This document shows positions 15,903 to 25,116 of a stretch of DNA of 36,747 nucleotides, one piece after another. This DNA is from Avimonoglobus sp965151315 (GTDB taxonomy: Bacteria; Bacillota; Clostridia; UBA1381), in contig CBCTZG010000025.1 in assembly GCA_965151315.1 (NCBI GenBank), forward strand, positions 1 through 36,747. The letters run 5' to 3'. A model generated the notes under the pieces. That model had not been told where the DNA came from and ran no database searches. It was given only the letters and a program-made list of their open reading frames with translations. A program made the position numbers and the translations under genes. Each line of letters begins with the position of its first letter. Position 1 is the stretch's first letter.

Positions 15903-16213
15903 TATAATTTTAGCAAAATAAACGAAAAAAGGAATTAGCATATTCCAAACAGGTATTTATGATCATAGGGCCGCAGTGCAATGGTTTGCCGCAGCCCATG
16001 CTGCGGGATGATAAAATTTTTTGTGTCTCAGGGAGGTGGCCCAATCGACAGCAGGGAAATAATTATTTTACAGGCCGAGACCGATTGGCGGCTTTGGTCT
16101 TGCGCCGGCCCGGCCGGCTTGGTATGAAAAAAGCGTTTTAGCTTGGACGCTGTGTTGATTGGGCCATAGTTTCTGGGCGAAAGCCCGAAAATGATTACAT
16201 AAGGAGGAGAATC
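15903..16213 (+). promoter_or_regulatory. Probable structured leader RNA of the SGNH esterase gene
   Basis: A TATAAT at 15903-15908 (weak -35) would start a leader of nearly 300 bases. Inside it CCGCAG occurs twice (15971-15976 and 15989-15994) with one CTGCGG partner (16001-16006), giving two mutually exclusive stems, the nearer followed by a T-run near 16017-16022. A long-range stem pairs 16036-16046 with 16157-16167 and 16048-16052 with 16149-16153, enclosing smaller hairpins (16077-16082/16096-16101 and 16104-16108/16114-16118). A GGGC-GAAA-GCCC hairpin (16175-16186) lies just before the AAGGAGG ribosome binding site. I do not recognise a known riboswitch class. Confidence 0.45.
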
Positions 16214-19102
16214 ATGAAGAAAAATCGGTTATTGGCGTTATTGCTGGCGGTTTGTATGCTGGCGGGCATGTCATACGGTACGGCTGTTTTCGCGGAGGAT
16301 GGAGAGAGCCTGTCGGTTGTCAGCGTATCTAAGCTGGCGACTAATCGGGGGGCTGCGCCGGTGCTGCAGGAAGGGGATACGGACGTATCCGTAGGCTTGG
16401 GCAAGGTCTTTATCGCCATGGGCGGCGCGTTTGACCCAGCCACCCTGGCAGAGGGCGTAATCCTGAAAAATATGACAGATCCGTCCGCAAGCGTTGCCTA
16501 TGGCGTTAAGGCGGCGGACAGCAATAACACGGTCGTGTTGTCGATGGAGGAGCTGGATCACGGTACGGCTTACCAGATTGAGATCAATGAAAAGCTGCAA
16601 ATGCCGGACGGCAGAGCGGCCCAGCCGTATACCCTGAACTTTACCACAACGGATCAGGAATATATCTTCGAGCAGGATTTTGAGGGTATGGAACTGGGCG
16701 AAATCGACACCTCGACAGATGTCCCAGTCAACCCTACGATTGCGGACGAGTCCCAGGAAGAGGCCTTTTTCCTGTCAAAGGCAGATAAGTTGGATCCGGA
16801 CAATCTGGATCGTGGAGAGATGAGTGTTCGAGAGGATGTGGACGGTAATCAGGTGCTTTTTCTTAAGCCGGGAATTAGTACGGTAGGAAATGGCGGGGCG
16901 TCGCTGCAATACCGCGCCGTATTTAACCGGCCTAGTATTAATGGCGGGCAGGGGATGCGTACCAGCTTTGAGGTCGATATGCGGATGCGGATCAATAAAG
17001 GTACGAAGTCAACATACGAATATTCGTTCCGTACGGGTGCACCCCATGGGCGTGGGAGTACAAATGCGTTTATGCTTTATGGCGGTCAGTCATCAATGGC
17101 AGGTACACATTATCCGATTCCGAATGATCTTTCTAAATCGCAGCTTATGACATTACTCCCGAATGTTGAGCCGACCAAGTTTTATGATATAAAGCTGGTT
17201 TACCGGGTCAATGAAACCGATCAGTCTACACAGTTTGGCAAGCGCTTTGATTTAGACGTATATGTAGATCAGGGCAACGGCTGGGAGCTAGCAGTCGACG
17301 GCTTCCATGGTCATAGCCAGACGCCGGATACAATCGAACAGATCCGGCTGGCGGAGGTTACGTTCCCAACCGCGGCGATCGCTGCTGAATGTGACGGGAC
17401 AATGGAGCTGGATGATATTCGGATCTACGATCACACCCCGGTCCAGCTGCTGGGCAGCTCCATCCAGGACGGGCAGTCCAACGTACAGGACGACCAAGTC
17501 AGCCTGACATTTAACACGGATATGCGGGAGGCTTCTTTTGCGGACAAGATCATGCTGAAAAATGTTTCAACAGAGGAAACCGTACCCCTGGCTGGAAGCT
17601 ATGCGGACCGTGTGTTTACGGCGGATCTGCCGGCGCTGGAGGAATCCTGCGACTATGAGATCGTTATCGGGAACGTACTGACAGAAGACGGCAAAAAGTT
17701 TGACAGTGAAAATGTAATCCGGTTCAGCACAGGCACGTTTGCCCCGGTTGAAATCAACGAAGATCTTTACTTCTCGGATACCGAGGGCGGGGCGCAAATC
17801 CTCTCTCTGGCGGGACAGAATAACCTGTATTTGAATGTACCGGTGCAGAAGAATGTGACAGAGGATGTTTCCATTACCCCAGTTATCGCGCTTTATGATG
17901 AAGCGGGCAAGCTTGTGCAGGCAGCCTGCGAAACCATGCCGGTGACCGGCACCGTAGTCAGCTTGGCCTTAGAGGGGATCTCGCCCAGGCTCGGCTGGTC
18001 CGCAAAGGGCATGGTTTTCCAGGACATGGCGAATTTGCAGCCCATGACGGAATACGTAGAAATTTCGGACAAGCTGAGTGCAAACGCGGCGCTGGCGGAA
18101 TATTTCGCGGATCAGGATGAGATCAACATTGTCTATCTGGGCGGATCGATTACGCAAGGCGCTGGCGCGTCTCTGGGTAAGAATTCCTGGGTGGGCCGGA
18201 TTTCGGATACCTTCAACCGCGCATATCCCGGCAAGGTAAATAACTATAATGAGGGTATCGGCGGTACAGGCTCTGATCTGGGACTCTTCCGGCTGGATGA
18301 GGACGTAATTCAGCATGACCCAGATCTGGTGTTTGTAGAATTCGCGGTGAACGACCAGGAACAGACCAGCGAGCAGTCCCAGTACTACATGGAGGGCATT
18401 GTGCGTAATTTGCTGGCACTGGAAAAACAGCCGATTATCGTCTTTGTCTATACCACCACGCAGCAGTTTATGGCCCGCACTGAAGATCATCAAAAGGTGG
18501 CGGATTATTATGGGATCCCATCCATTGATCTCCAGGCCTATACCAAAGATTTGTATGATAAGGGTGAACTAAAAATCAACGACTTTTTAGGCGACGGTAC
18601 ACATCCCCATGACAGAGGATATCTGCTGTATGCTGAATATATTATGTCCAAGCTGAACCAGCCGGAAGAATATCTGAGACCGGCAGTCATGCAGGAGGCC
18701 CCGCTGAATGCGGGCTATCATCCGTATGTTGGCCAAAAGGTGAATGCCGATCAATTTGAAAAGTCCGGTGCATGGTCAACACCGGAGAATGCGGCATTAT
18801 ATCCAAACAGCCTTATCTCAAGCGAGCAGGATGCGGCCCTGACCTATACGTTTGAGGGCCCGTTTGTAGGGATCGTGCATCAGATCGGTAATTCCTTCGG
18901 TAAATGTGAGATCTATATCGATGATGTACTGCAAACTACTTTGGATACCTACGCGGGCAACAACGGCCAGCCAGTTATGCGGTACAAGAATGACACGCTT
19001 ACAGATGCGGAACACACATTGAAGATTAAGGTATTGGGCGATAAGAATCCATCCAGTACAGGTAACAAGATTCAGATTGACTCCATTTATGTAAAAAAAT
19101 AA
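16214..19102 (+). CDS. Secreted multidomain SGNH/GDSL-family esterase
   Basis: A 962-residue exported protein with a signal peptide (residues 1-27, MKKNRLLALLLAVCMLAG ... VFA). Domain order: an Ig-like (Big_5-type) domain about 35-147, a laminin-G/concanavalin-like beta-sandwich about 150-405, a second Ig-like domain about 408-508, a beta-rich linker about 510-618, an SGNH hydrolase domain about 635-815, and a C-terminal beta-sandwich about 830-962. The hydrolase blocks are GGSIT (S645), GIGGTGS (G684), AVND (N713) and DGTHPHDRGY (D794, H797). SGNH enzymes of this kind deacetylate polysaccharides such as xylan or rhamnogalacturonan. No sortase or S-layer signal is seen, so it is secreted or bound through its accessory domains. 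AAGGAGG precedes the ATG; a strong terminator follows. Confidence 0.85.
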   Translation: MKKNRLLALLLAVCMLAGMSYGTAVFAEDGESLSVVSVSKLATNRGAAPVLQEGDTDVSVGLGKVFIAMGGAFDPATLAEGVILKNMTDPSASVAYGVKAADSNNTVVLSMEELDHGTAYQIEINEKLQMPDGRAAQPYTLNFTTTDQEYIFEQDFEGMELGEIDTSTDVPVNPTIADESQEEAFFLSKADKLDPDNLDRGEMSVREDVDGNQVLFLKPGISTVGNGGASLQYRAVFNRPSINGGQGMRTSFEVDMRMRINKGTKSTYEYSFRTGAPHGRGSTNAFMLYGGQSSMAGTHYPIPNDLSKSQLMTLLPNVEPTKFYDIKLVYRVNETDQSTQFGKRFDLDVYVDQGNGWELAVDGFHGHSQTPDTIEQIRLAEVTFPTAAIAAECDGTMELDDIRIYDHTPVQLLGSSIQDGQSNVQDDQVSLTFNTDMREASFADKIMLKNVSTEETVPLAGSYADRVFTADLPALEESCDYEIVIGNVLTEDGKKFDSENVIRFSTGTFAPVEINEDLYFSDTEGGAQILSLAGQNNLYLNVPVQKNVTEDVSITPVIALYDEAGKLVQAACETMPVTGTVVSLALEGISPRLGWSAKGMVFQDMANLQPMTEYVEISDKLSANAALAEYFADQDEINIVYLGGSITQGAGASLGKNSWVGRISDTFNRAYPGKVNNYNEGIGGTGSDLGLFRLDEDVIQHDPDLVFVEFAVNDQEQTSEQSQYYMEGIVRNLLALEKQPIIVFVYTTTQQFMARTEDHQKVADYYGIPSIDLQAYTKDLYDKGELKINDFLGDGTHPHDRGYLLYAEYIMSKLNQPEEYLRPAVMQEAPLNAGYHPYVGQKVNADQFEKSGAWSTPENAALYPNSLISSEQDAALTYTFEGPFVGIVHQIGNSFGKCEIYIDDVLQTTLDTYAGNNGQPVMRYKNDTLTDAEHTLKIKVLGDKNPSSTGNKIQIDSIYVKK

Positions 19103-19111
19103 ATTCGATCC

Positions 19112-19149
19112 AAAAGCACCGTGCTTTGTATAAAGCACGGTGCTTTTTT
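19112..19149. terminator. Strong bidirectional terminator between convergent genes
   Basis: A perfect 16-bp stem (19112-19127 and 19132-19147) with a four-base loop, flanked by A-run and T-run, so it can stop transcripts from both the esterase gene and the opposing beta-helix gene. Confidence 0.85.
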
Positions 19150-19230
19150 ACAGCCTAAAAAACAAAGCCGGCCGCGTGAAGCAGCCGACTGCAAAGTAAC
19201 CGTTCAAATTGCGGCAGCCTGTCTTATTGC

Positions 19231-21363
19231 TTAATCGGGTATTTCCACATAAGCAAACATATGCGCTGTAGCCGCAGGCGTTACGGAATGGAATAGGGTA
19301 AATGGATAACGATAAGCAGCTGTATCTGGTGTTTTCGCCTGGATTTCCAATAAAAAGGCCTTAGCGCCGGCTGGTACACCCAGATCCCGCAGAGGGATTT
19401 GGATCAGCGGTGTATTTTGGAATGTATGTATGCTGATTTCACCCACTTTGGGTTCATTTTTAAATACATATGTAATCTCAGCCGGGCAGCGGAGCTGGGG
19501 CGCGGCCTCCAGGCCATCACGGCCCAAAACCACCGCCGGCGCTTCGCCGAAATCAGTTTCCTCTACGGTAAACCGGACTTCACCCTGCTCTACGGGGGCT
19601 GGGTTTGCAGTGTACAGGACAAGGCTGTTTTCTGGATTTTTTAAGAAATCCGCAGCAATCAGCAGGGAATCCTCCCAGATAGAAGCATGCAGCGCCGCCA
19701 ACCGATCCCCGTAATAGTTTACAAAGGTATAACCGGGGGCTTTCCATGGATCGCTGCAGCTTGGAAGCTGCCAGGACAGCTCTGCAAAATCCCAGGTATT
19801 TTCTACAGCCATATCCTGGGACTGGATGGAAACCACATATTTGCCGGGCGGCAAGGTGATATCAAATGTTTTTTGCATACGTTCCCCAGGCGCCAGGTCG
19901 AAAGTGAATTCCGGCAGCGTAATTATATTTTTCGGGGATACGGCAAGCCATGCCGTACCCGCATGCCGCGCCTGCCCCCGGTTGGTTAAGGTTACAGACG
20001 CTGTACCGCTGTAAGAACCGGCTCCATCCGGATGCAGATCTGTTTTTACCTGGGCGCCAATTCGCCCCATAGCAATCCGGTCCGCGTCGGCAGTGACCTG
20101 TACGTTATTGGCGTCCATTAGAAAGATTCCAAGTTCTTCTATAGAGGTAGCCGTTTTGCCCAAAATCCGGATATTATGAAAGGTCACATTCCGAATATCG
20201 TGCTCCGCGTCAAAACCCTGCAGCCGGGACCGGGAAAGCAGATATTCCGCGCCGGGGTGACCTACATAGTCAATGTTAGACAGGGTCAGGTTTTCGATCC
20301 GTCCCATGGTTTTGTCCTTGTTCCAGACAGAATTGGTGATCCGTGCGTCAAAAAGCTGGGCGCCGGGGGCGTCTTCGATCCGGATGTTGTCAAAAACAAT
20401 ATTGGATACCAGAGCCCGGTCACCGTGATGGATCCCCAAAACAGGATAACCGGTGGTGGAGTGCAGAATATCAATATTTTCAAAGCGGACATTGGAAAGC
20501 TTGTCGGCCCGGATCTCTACGCCTACCTCAATAGGACGGGCAAAGTCGTTCCAAAGGATCGAATCCCGGAAAACGATATTTTCCCCGTTTCCTGTGTCAA
20601 AGGCCTTCACCACAAAGGAATCGTCCCAAACCCGGGTAAAAATATTCTGGACGAGGACGTTCCGGGATCCGCAGACATCCACACCGTCGGAATTTCCCCG
20701 CCAGCCAAAGATTTTCAGATTGTCGATCAAAACGTCTGTACAGCCGAACAGACGGCAGCTCCAGTTGTTGCTGTCGTCAATAACAAAATCTTGCAGCGTC
20801 AGGTTGGTGCAGCCGTAAATATCTACACATTTGTAATCTGGATGGGCCGGCTCCCGCTGGATCCCTTCCATGGTGATTTTCCCATAACCGCAGATTTTCA
20901 AGTAATCACAGTCCCGGGCTTCAATCCGGCCGTGCAGTACGGCGTCGTCGTCCAGATAAATCGTTGTGTGATCCTTCTGGATTCGATAGTTCCCGATTTC
21001 GTGGGTACCCGCCGGGAAATAAATTACATTTTCTGCGGTTGTGTCGAAGTCCCGATATTGATCCGCCTCGGCGAAAACGGCCAGATTATGATAAAATGTA
21101 CCGTTAATCTCCAGCGAAAATTTTTGGGGCTTGTCCAGCGCAATAAAAATTTTACCGTCTTCCAGCTGGAATGGGATGTTTGCGTGGAGAGGCCTGATCA
21201 CCGCTTCCTGAATTGGTATTTCAGAAGAAATCTCCAGCTGTGCCGGCCCGTCGAGCTTAAACAGGATGTATTCCATTTTTGTCGTATGATTGTACGGCAT
21301 TTCCAGAACTGTGCAGGTACGAACAGGGATCTGGATTCCGTTATTTTTTACTGTATAGTTCAT
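19231..21363 (-). CDS. Right-handed beta-helix glycosidase, GH28/GH49-like, apparently cytoplasmic
   Basis: A 710-residue protein. An N-terminal beta-sandwich of about 110 residues precedes a parallel beta-helix (about 110-400) with repeated turns such as FVIDDSNNWSCRLFGCTDVL. The polygalacturonase-like catalytic pattern is recognisable: NSDGVDV at 224-230, WDDSFVVKA at 246-254 with D247 and D248, and IHHGDRA near 311-317; D226, D247 and D248 would be the catalytic aspartates. A C-terminal region of about 300 residues forms further beta-sandwich-like domains. There is no signal peptide, so it should act on oligosaccharides after import, or the true export signal is missed. A strong promoter and AAGGAGG support this start. 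It faces the secreted SGNH esterase and may share its substrate. Exact family and linkage specificity are uncertain. Confidence 0.75.
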   Translation of the reverse strand: MNYTVKNNGIQIPVRTCTVLEMPYNHTTKMEYILFKLDGPAQLEISSEIPIQEAVIRPLHANIPFQLEDGKIFIALDKPQKFSLEINGTFYHNLAVFAEADQYRDFDTTAENVIYFPAGTHEIGNYRIQKDHTTIYLDDDAVLHGRIEARDCDYLKICGYGKITMEGIQREPAHPDYKCVDIYGCTNLTLQDFVIDDSNNWSCRLFGCTDVLIDNLKIFGWRGNSDGVDVCGSRNVLVQNIFTRVWDDSFVVKAFDTGNGENIVFRDSILWNDFARPIEVGVEIRADKLSNVRFENIDILHSTTGYPVLGIHHGDRALVSNIVFDNIRIEDAPGAQLFDARITNSVWNKDKTMGRIENLTLSNIDYVGHPGAEYLLSRSRLQGFDAEHDIRNVTFHNIRILGKTATSIEELGIFLMDANNVQVTADADRIAMGRIGAQVKTDLHPDGAGSYSGTASVTLTNRGQARHAGTAWLAVSPKNIITLPEFTFDLAPGERMQKTFDITLPPGKYVVSIQSQDMAVENTWDFAELSWQLPSCSDPWKAPGYTFVNYYGDRLAALHASIWEDSLLIAADFLKNPENSLVLYTANPAPVEQGEVRFTVEETDFGEAPAVVLGRDGLEAAPQLRCPAEITYVFKNEPKVGEISIHTFQNTPLIQIPLRDLGVPAGAKAFLLEIQAKTPDTAAYRYPFTLFHSVTPAATAHMFAYVEIPD

Positions 21364-21392
21364 ATTAGCCTCCTTGCAGAATTGTTATGTCC

Positions 21393-21421
21393 AGTATACC
21401 GTCCTATCCAGAAAATGTCAA
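21393..21421 (-). promoter_or_regulatory. Promoter of the beta-helix glycosidase gene
   Basis: On the minus strand a perfect TTGACA (plus 21416-21421), 17 bp spacer and TATACT (plus 21393-21398), about 30 bases before the ATG. It is one of the best promoters in the window. Confidence 0.75.
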
Positions 21422-21469
21422 CGGCTTTTTTCAAAAAACCACAAAAAAACAAGCCAATCCCATCTTTGT

Positions 21470-22354
21470 TTACTGAATCGTCCGGGTTAGATAAACGTCC
21501 TTATACATGGTGGAAAAGCTGTCCGCGGAGTCTTTTGCTTTTTCAAAGTCGTCAAAAAGCCCGAATACGGTAGGTCCGGTTCCGCTCATGGCAGCACCCA
21601 GAGCGCCGTTGGAGATCAGCTTTTGCTTAATGCCCCTGAGCACAGGGTGTTCCTGGACAGTGACCTGTTCCATCACATTATAAAGCTTTGCGGCGATCTG
21701 GGGCAGATTTTGCCGCTGGATGGCGGAAATCATGCCGGGGGTATCTGGATGCTGATCCAGCAAGACGGTGTCTATACGGGAATAGATCATAGGCGTAGAA
21801 ATGCTGATTGGCGGCCGGACCAGCAAAACGATGGCCTCTGGCATTGGCGCCACTGGCTGGAGCTGATCCCCCAGTCCGGCAGCCAACTGCGTGCCGCCGG
21901 TAATGCAATAGGGAACGTCAGCGCCTAGGCGTCCGCCAATCTCACAGAGCGCTTCTGCGGACAGCCCGGCATTGTATAAAAGATTTAAGGCGCATAATAC
22001 GGCGGCGCCGTTACCGCTGCCGCCGGCTAATCCCGCGGCAACAGGGATATTTTTATGGATCAAAATTTTCGCGCCGCCCCGGATCCCGGTTGCTTTAAAA
22101 AATTCCACACATGCCTTGTGGGCAATATTTTTATCATTCGCGGGAAGGTATTTCAGGTTGGTCGACACCCGGATATTCCGTTCTTCCCGGTCAACAATGA
22201 TCAGATCAAACAGGTTTACAGTCTGCATGAGCATCTCCACCTGATGATAGCCGTTATCTAGACGGCCCAAGACGTCCAGCGTCAAGTTGATTTTAGCGTA
22301 GGATTTTGCGATTGCCCGATTCCCCTTTAAAATAATGTCCTTTGAAAGCAGCAT
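21470..22354 (-). CDS. ispE: 4-diphosphocytidyl-2-C-methyl-D-erythritol kinase
   Basis: A 294-residue GHMP kinase of the MEP isoprenoid pathway, which phosphorylates CDP-methylerythritol. KSYAKINLTLDVLGR (K21 catalytic) and LGADVPYCITGG (D146 catalytic) are intact, as is the C-terminal MSGTGPTVFGLF. The ATP-binding loop reads GLAGGSGNGAAV (108-119) where the family usually has G-(L/M)-G/A-G-G-S-(S/T)-D-A-A-A; the Asp of that loop is Asn here, followed by Gly. The first 13 residues extend beyond the usual family start, but AAAGGG upstream favours the ATG at 22354. It lies downstream of tlyA on the same strand after about 77 bases. Confidence 0.92.
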   Translation of the reverse strand: MLLSKDIILKGNRAIAKSYAKINLTLDVLGRLDNGYHQVEMLMQTVNLFDLIIVDREERNIRVSTNLKYLPANDKNIAHKACVEFFKATGIRGGAKILIHKNIPVAAGLAGGSGNGAAVLCALNLLYNAGLSAEALCEIGGRLGADVPYCITGGTQLAAGLGDQLQPVAPMPEAIVLLVRPPISISTPMIYSRIDTVLLDQHPDTPGMISAIQRQNLPQIAAKLYNVMEQVTVQEHPVLRGIKQKLISNGALGAAMSGTGPTVFGLFDDFEKAKDSADSFSTMYKDVYLTRTIQ

Positions 22355-22431
22355 AATCCCTTTCTATCCTTTCTGCCCACAGATTCTTGGATCTGTCCGC
22401 CTGTCCGTGGGCCGGCAGGCATAAACAGCGG

Positions 22432-23235
22432 TTAAAGACAGCTGTGGGACTGGTCGATAATATCCTGGATACTTTCTTCGTCTACAGCGGATTCGCCCCT
22501 GCTATTCTGAAAAAACGCCAAATATTCAATATTGCCTTCGGGCCCCTTAATGGGGGAGTAAGAAAGACCGGCGGCTGTGAGACCGAGCTCAGCCGCAAAA
22601 GTCAGCACATTTTTGACGACTGAAAAATGAACTTTGGGATCTTTTACCACGCCTTTTTTCCCAACCTGTTCCCGGCCCGCCTCAAACTGGGGCTTAATCA
22701 GCGCTGCAATTTCACCCGCCGGCGCGAGAAGCGCCTTGGCCGCCGGCAGTACCAGCCGCAGCGAGATAAAGGAAACGTCAATGGAGACAAAATCGATGGG
22801 CTCGCCGATATCCGCAGGCGTGACATAACGGATATTTGTCCGCTCCATATTCACCACCCGGGGATCATTGCGCAGTTTCCAGGCAAACTGGCCGTAGCCT
22901 ACGTCCACAGCAAAGACCTTTTTTGCGCCGTTCTGCAGCATGCAATCAGTAAAGCCGCCTGTAGACGCGCCAATATCCATGCAGGTTTTTCCGGAGAGAA
23001 CGATGGGGAAGGCCGCGATCGCCTTTTCCAGCTTCAAGCCGCCTCGGCTCACATATTTTAAAGTCTCCCCCCGGATTTCCGCTTTGGTTTCGGGGGAAAC
23101 CAGCAGCCCGGCCTTGTCACATTTTTGATTCTCAATAAAAACTTGACCGGCCATAATCAGCGCTTTTGCGCGTTCCCGGCTTTCACACTGCCCGGCTTGT
23201 ACTAAAAGTACATCCAGTCTAATTTTATCTGTCAT
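22432..23235 (-). CDS. tlyA: TlyA family rRNA methyltransferase (S4 and FtsJ domains)
   Basis: A 267-residue protein with an N-terminal S4 RNA-binding domain (RLDVLLVQAG ... ERAKALIMAGQVFIEN) and an FtsJ/RrmJ-like methyltransferase domain with the SAM loop MDIGASTGGFTDCML (about 86-100), DVGYGQFAWKLR, FVSIDVSFISL and LIKPQFEAG. TlyA homologues 2'-O-methylate rRNA cytidines and are also annotated as hemolysin A. The start at 23235 has AAGGAG nine bases upstream and overlaps the dxs stop by 11 bases, so the two are translationally coupled; a longer in-frame reading to 23283 would lie inside dxs. The arrangement dxs-tlyA is common in Clostridia. Confidence 0.93.
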   Translation of the reverse strand: MTDKIRLDVLLVQAGQCESRERAKALIMAGQVFIENQKCDKAGLLVSPETKAEIRGETLKYVSRGGLKLEKAIAAFPIVLSGKTCMDIGASTGGFTDCMLQNGAKKVFAVDVGYGQFAWKLRNDPRVVNMERTNIRYVTPADIGEPIDFVSIDVSFISLRLVLPAAKALLAPAGEIAALIKPQFEAGREQVGKKGVVKDPKVHFSVVKNVLTFAAELGLTAAGLSYSPIKGPEGNIEYLAFFQNSRGESAVDEESIQDIIDQSHSCL

Positions 23236-25084
23236 AATAACGCTCCTTGATTGTTTGCGTGACTGAATCTGCGTCCAGCCCATAGAAATGATCCAATTCG
23301 TCTACCGTCCCGTGGATAATTGGCGTGTCGGGAAAAGCCAGCCGCAGAAAATCCGGACGTTCACCCAGTTCTGCTAAAGCCGCAGCCACCAGGCTCCCAA
23401 ATCCGCCTGTCAGCACATGATCCTCAAGGGTTACCACCAATTTGGCGCTGCGCGCGGCCTGAACGACAGCCGCTTTGTCCAGGGGCTGAATCGTAGAAAA
23501 GGAGAAAACGGCGGCGCTGATACCCAAGGGCTTTAACCTTTGGGCCGTATCCAGCGCGGTTTTCACCATTCTGCCAGTAGAAAGGATCGCCACATCTTTG
23601 CCCGCTGCAAGAACTTCCGCCTTTCCAAAACGGAAAGGGCCAGCGGCGGCCTGGATGCTGCCGCGAGGATACCGGATAGAGATTGGTCCGTCATATACAC
23701 ATGCCGCATAAGTCAGCATTTCCCGTAACTGTGAAAAGCAGCAGGGGGACAGGATCGTCATGTTGGGCATGTGGGAAAGATAAGCAATATCATAAATTCC
23801 ATGGTGTGTTTCCCCGTCTTGTCCTACAATCCCGGCCCGGTCAATGGGAAATACTACATGGAGCTTTTGCAGGCAGACGTCATGGAGGGTTTGATCATAG
23901 GCCCGCTGCAAAAAAGAGGAATACAGCGGAACAAAAGGCACAAACCCCGCCACGGAAAGACCGGCGGCAAAGGTCACGGCATGTTGCTCGGCGATCCCTA
24001 CGTCGAAGAACCGGCTCCGGAACAGTTTCTGAAAATCCAAAAGCCCTGTCCCGGCCGGCATAGCTCCAGTAATGGCTAAGATTTTTTCGTTATCGTGAGC
24101 CAGCTGAACTAAAGTATCGCCGAACACGTCTGAATATGTCGTTTTAGCCGTTCCGGCGGGCCTGCCGGTAACCGGGTCAAAGGGGGATACACCATGAAAA
24201 TTCTGGGGATGGGCCTCGGCAGGAGAATATCCCTTTCCTTTTTTGGTCAGCACATGAATGACAACAGGCTTTTGCATGTCCCGGGCAGTCTCTAAAGCAG
24301 TGATCAGCTTGGGGATATTATGTCCATCAACCGGGCCGATATAGTTGAATCCCAGATCCTGAAAAATGGTGGCGGGCAAAACTATATTGCGGAGGATATT
24401 TTTGATCCGGCGCAAAAACTGTGCCAGCTTGTTCCCGATATAAGGTATTTTGTGTAAAAAGTTCTCTACGACCCGCTTGGAATGAAAATAAGCCGGTTTC
24501 ATCCGCAGATTCCGCAAATGCTTGGAAACGGCGCCTACGTTTTTAGAAATAGACATTGTGTTATCATTTAAGATCACAATCAATTTGGTTTTGGAGTGGC
24601 CGGCATCGTTCAGTGCCTCATACACCATTCCTCCAGTTAGGGCGCCGTCCCCTAAAACCGCGGCTACATGGTAATGCGCTCCGGATAAATCCCGGCCCCG
24701 GGCCAGACCTAAAGCCGCCGAAACCGAAGTAGAGCTGTGGCCGGTATTGAATATGTCATAAGGGCTTTCTTTGGTTTTGGGAAAGCCGCTAAGGCCCTGG
24801 AATTGCCGGAGTGTATCAAACTGATCCTTCCGGCCAGTGAGAATTTTGTGGACATAGGATTGGTGCCCAACATCCCAGACGATTTTGTCCGTTGGCATGT
24901 CAAAAACACGATGCAGAGCAATCGTCAGCTCCACCACGCCCAAATTCGAGGCCAGATGGCCGCCGGTTTTAGAAACATGCTGGATCAAAAAAGCACGAAT
25001 CTCTCCGCTGAGCTGATTTAATTCTGTGGAAGTCAGCCCTTTCAGGTCAGCGGGAGAATGGATACGGTCCAAAATAGCATACAT
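23225..25084 (-). CDS. dxs: 1-deoxy-D-xylulose-5-phosphate synthase
   Basis: A 619-residue thiamine-diphosphate enzyme that condenses pyruvate and glyceraldehyde-3-phosphate in the first step of the MEP pathway. The N-terminal HVSKTGGHLASNLGVVELT, the ThDP motif GDGALTGGMVYEALNDAG ... ILNDN, the middle-domain DVGIAEQHAVTFAAGLS, and the C-terminal ALLEDH-type region (VVTLEDHVLTGGFGSLV) are all intact. I choose ATG 25084 because AAGGT lies six bases upstream; a TTG at 25102 is the alternative. A promoter lies at 25117-25145. Coupled to tlyA and close to ispE, it forms an isoprenoid/rRNA-methylation operon. Confidence 0.95.
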   Translation of the reverse strand: MYAILDRIHSPADLKGLTSTELNQLSGEIRAFLIQHVSKTGGHLASNLGVVELTIALHRVFDMPTDKIVWDVGHQSYVHKILTGRKDQFDTLRQFQGLSGFPKTKESPYDIFNTGHSSTSVSAALGLARGRDLSGAHYHVAAVLGDGALTGGMVYEALNDAGHSKTKLIVILNDNTMSISKNVGAVSKHLRNLRMKPAYFHSKRVVENFLHKIPYIGNKLAQFLRRIKNILRNIVLPATIFQDLGFNYIGPVDGHNIPKLITALETARDMQKPVVIHVLTKKGKGYSPAEAHPQNFHGVSPFDPVTGRPAGTAKTTYSDVFGDTLVQLAHDNEKILAITGAMPAGTGLLDFQKLFRSRFFDVGIAEQHAVTFAAGLSVAGFVPFVPLYSSFLQRAYDQTLHDVCLQKLHVVFPIDRAGIVGQDGETHHGIYDIAYLSHMPNMTILSPCCFSQLREMLTYAACVYDGPISIRYPRGSIQAAAGPFRFGKAEVLAAGKDVAILSTGRMVKTALDTAQRLKPLGISAAVFSFSTIQPLDKAAVVQAARSAKLVVTLEDHVLTGGFGSLVAAALAELGERPDFLRLAFPDTPIIHGTVDELDHFYGLDADSVTQTIKERYYDR

Positions 25085-25116
25085 AGCGTTACCTTCATTC
25101 AATCATATTACTGCAT

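Noticed and set aside
15959..16141. Plus-strand frame of 60 residues before the SGNH esterase
   Set aside because: It lies inside the structured leader, has no ribosome binding site and its sequence follows the RNA stems rather than a protein pattern.
21422..21469. Possible terminator after ispE
   Set aside because: The stretch is T-rich on the minus strand and can form only a weak A/T stem; not clear enough to call.
20176..21573. Plus-strand frame of 465 residues opposite the beta-helix gene
   Set aside because: It is the antisense shadow of a gene with clear family motifs, promoter and ribosome binding site, and reads through the ispE 3' end.
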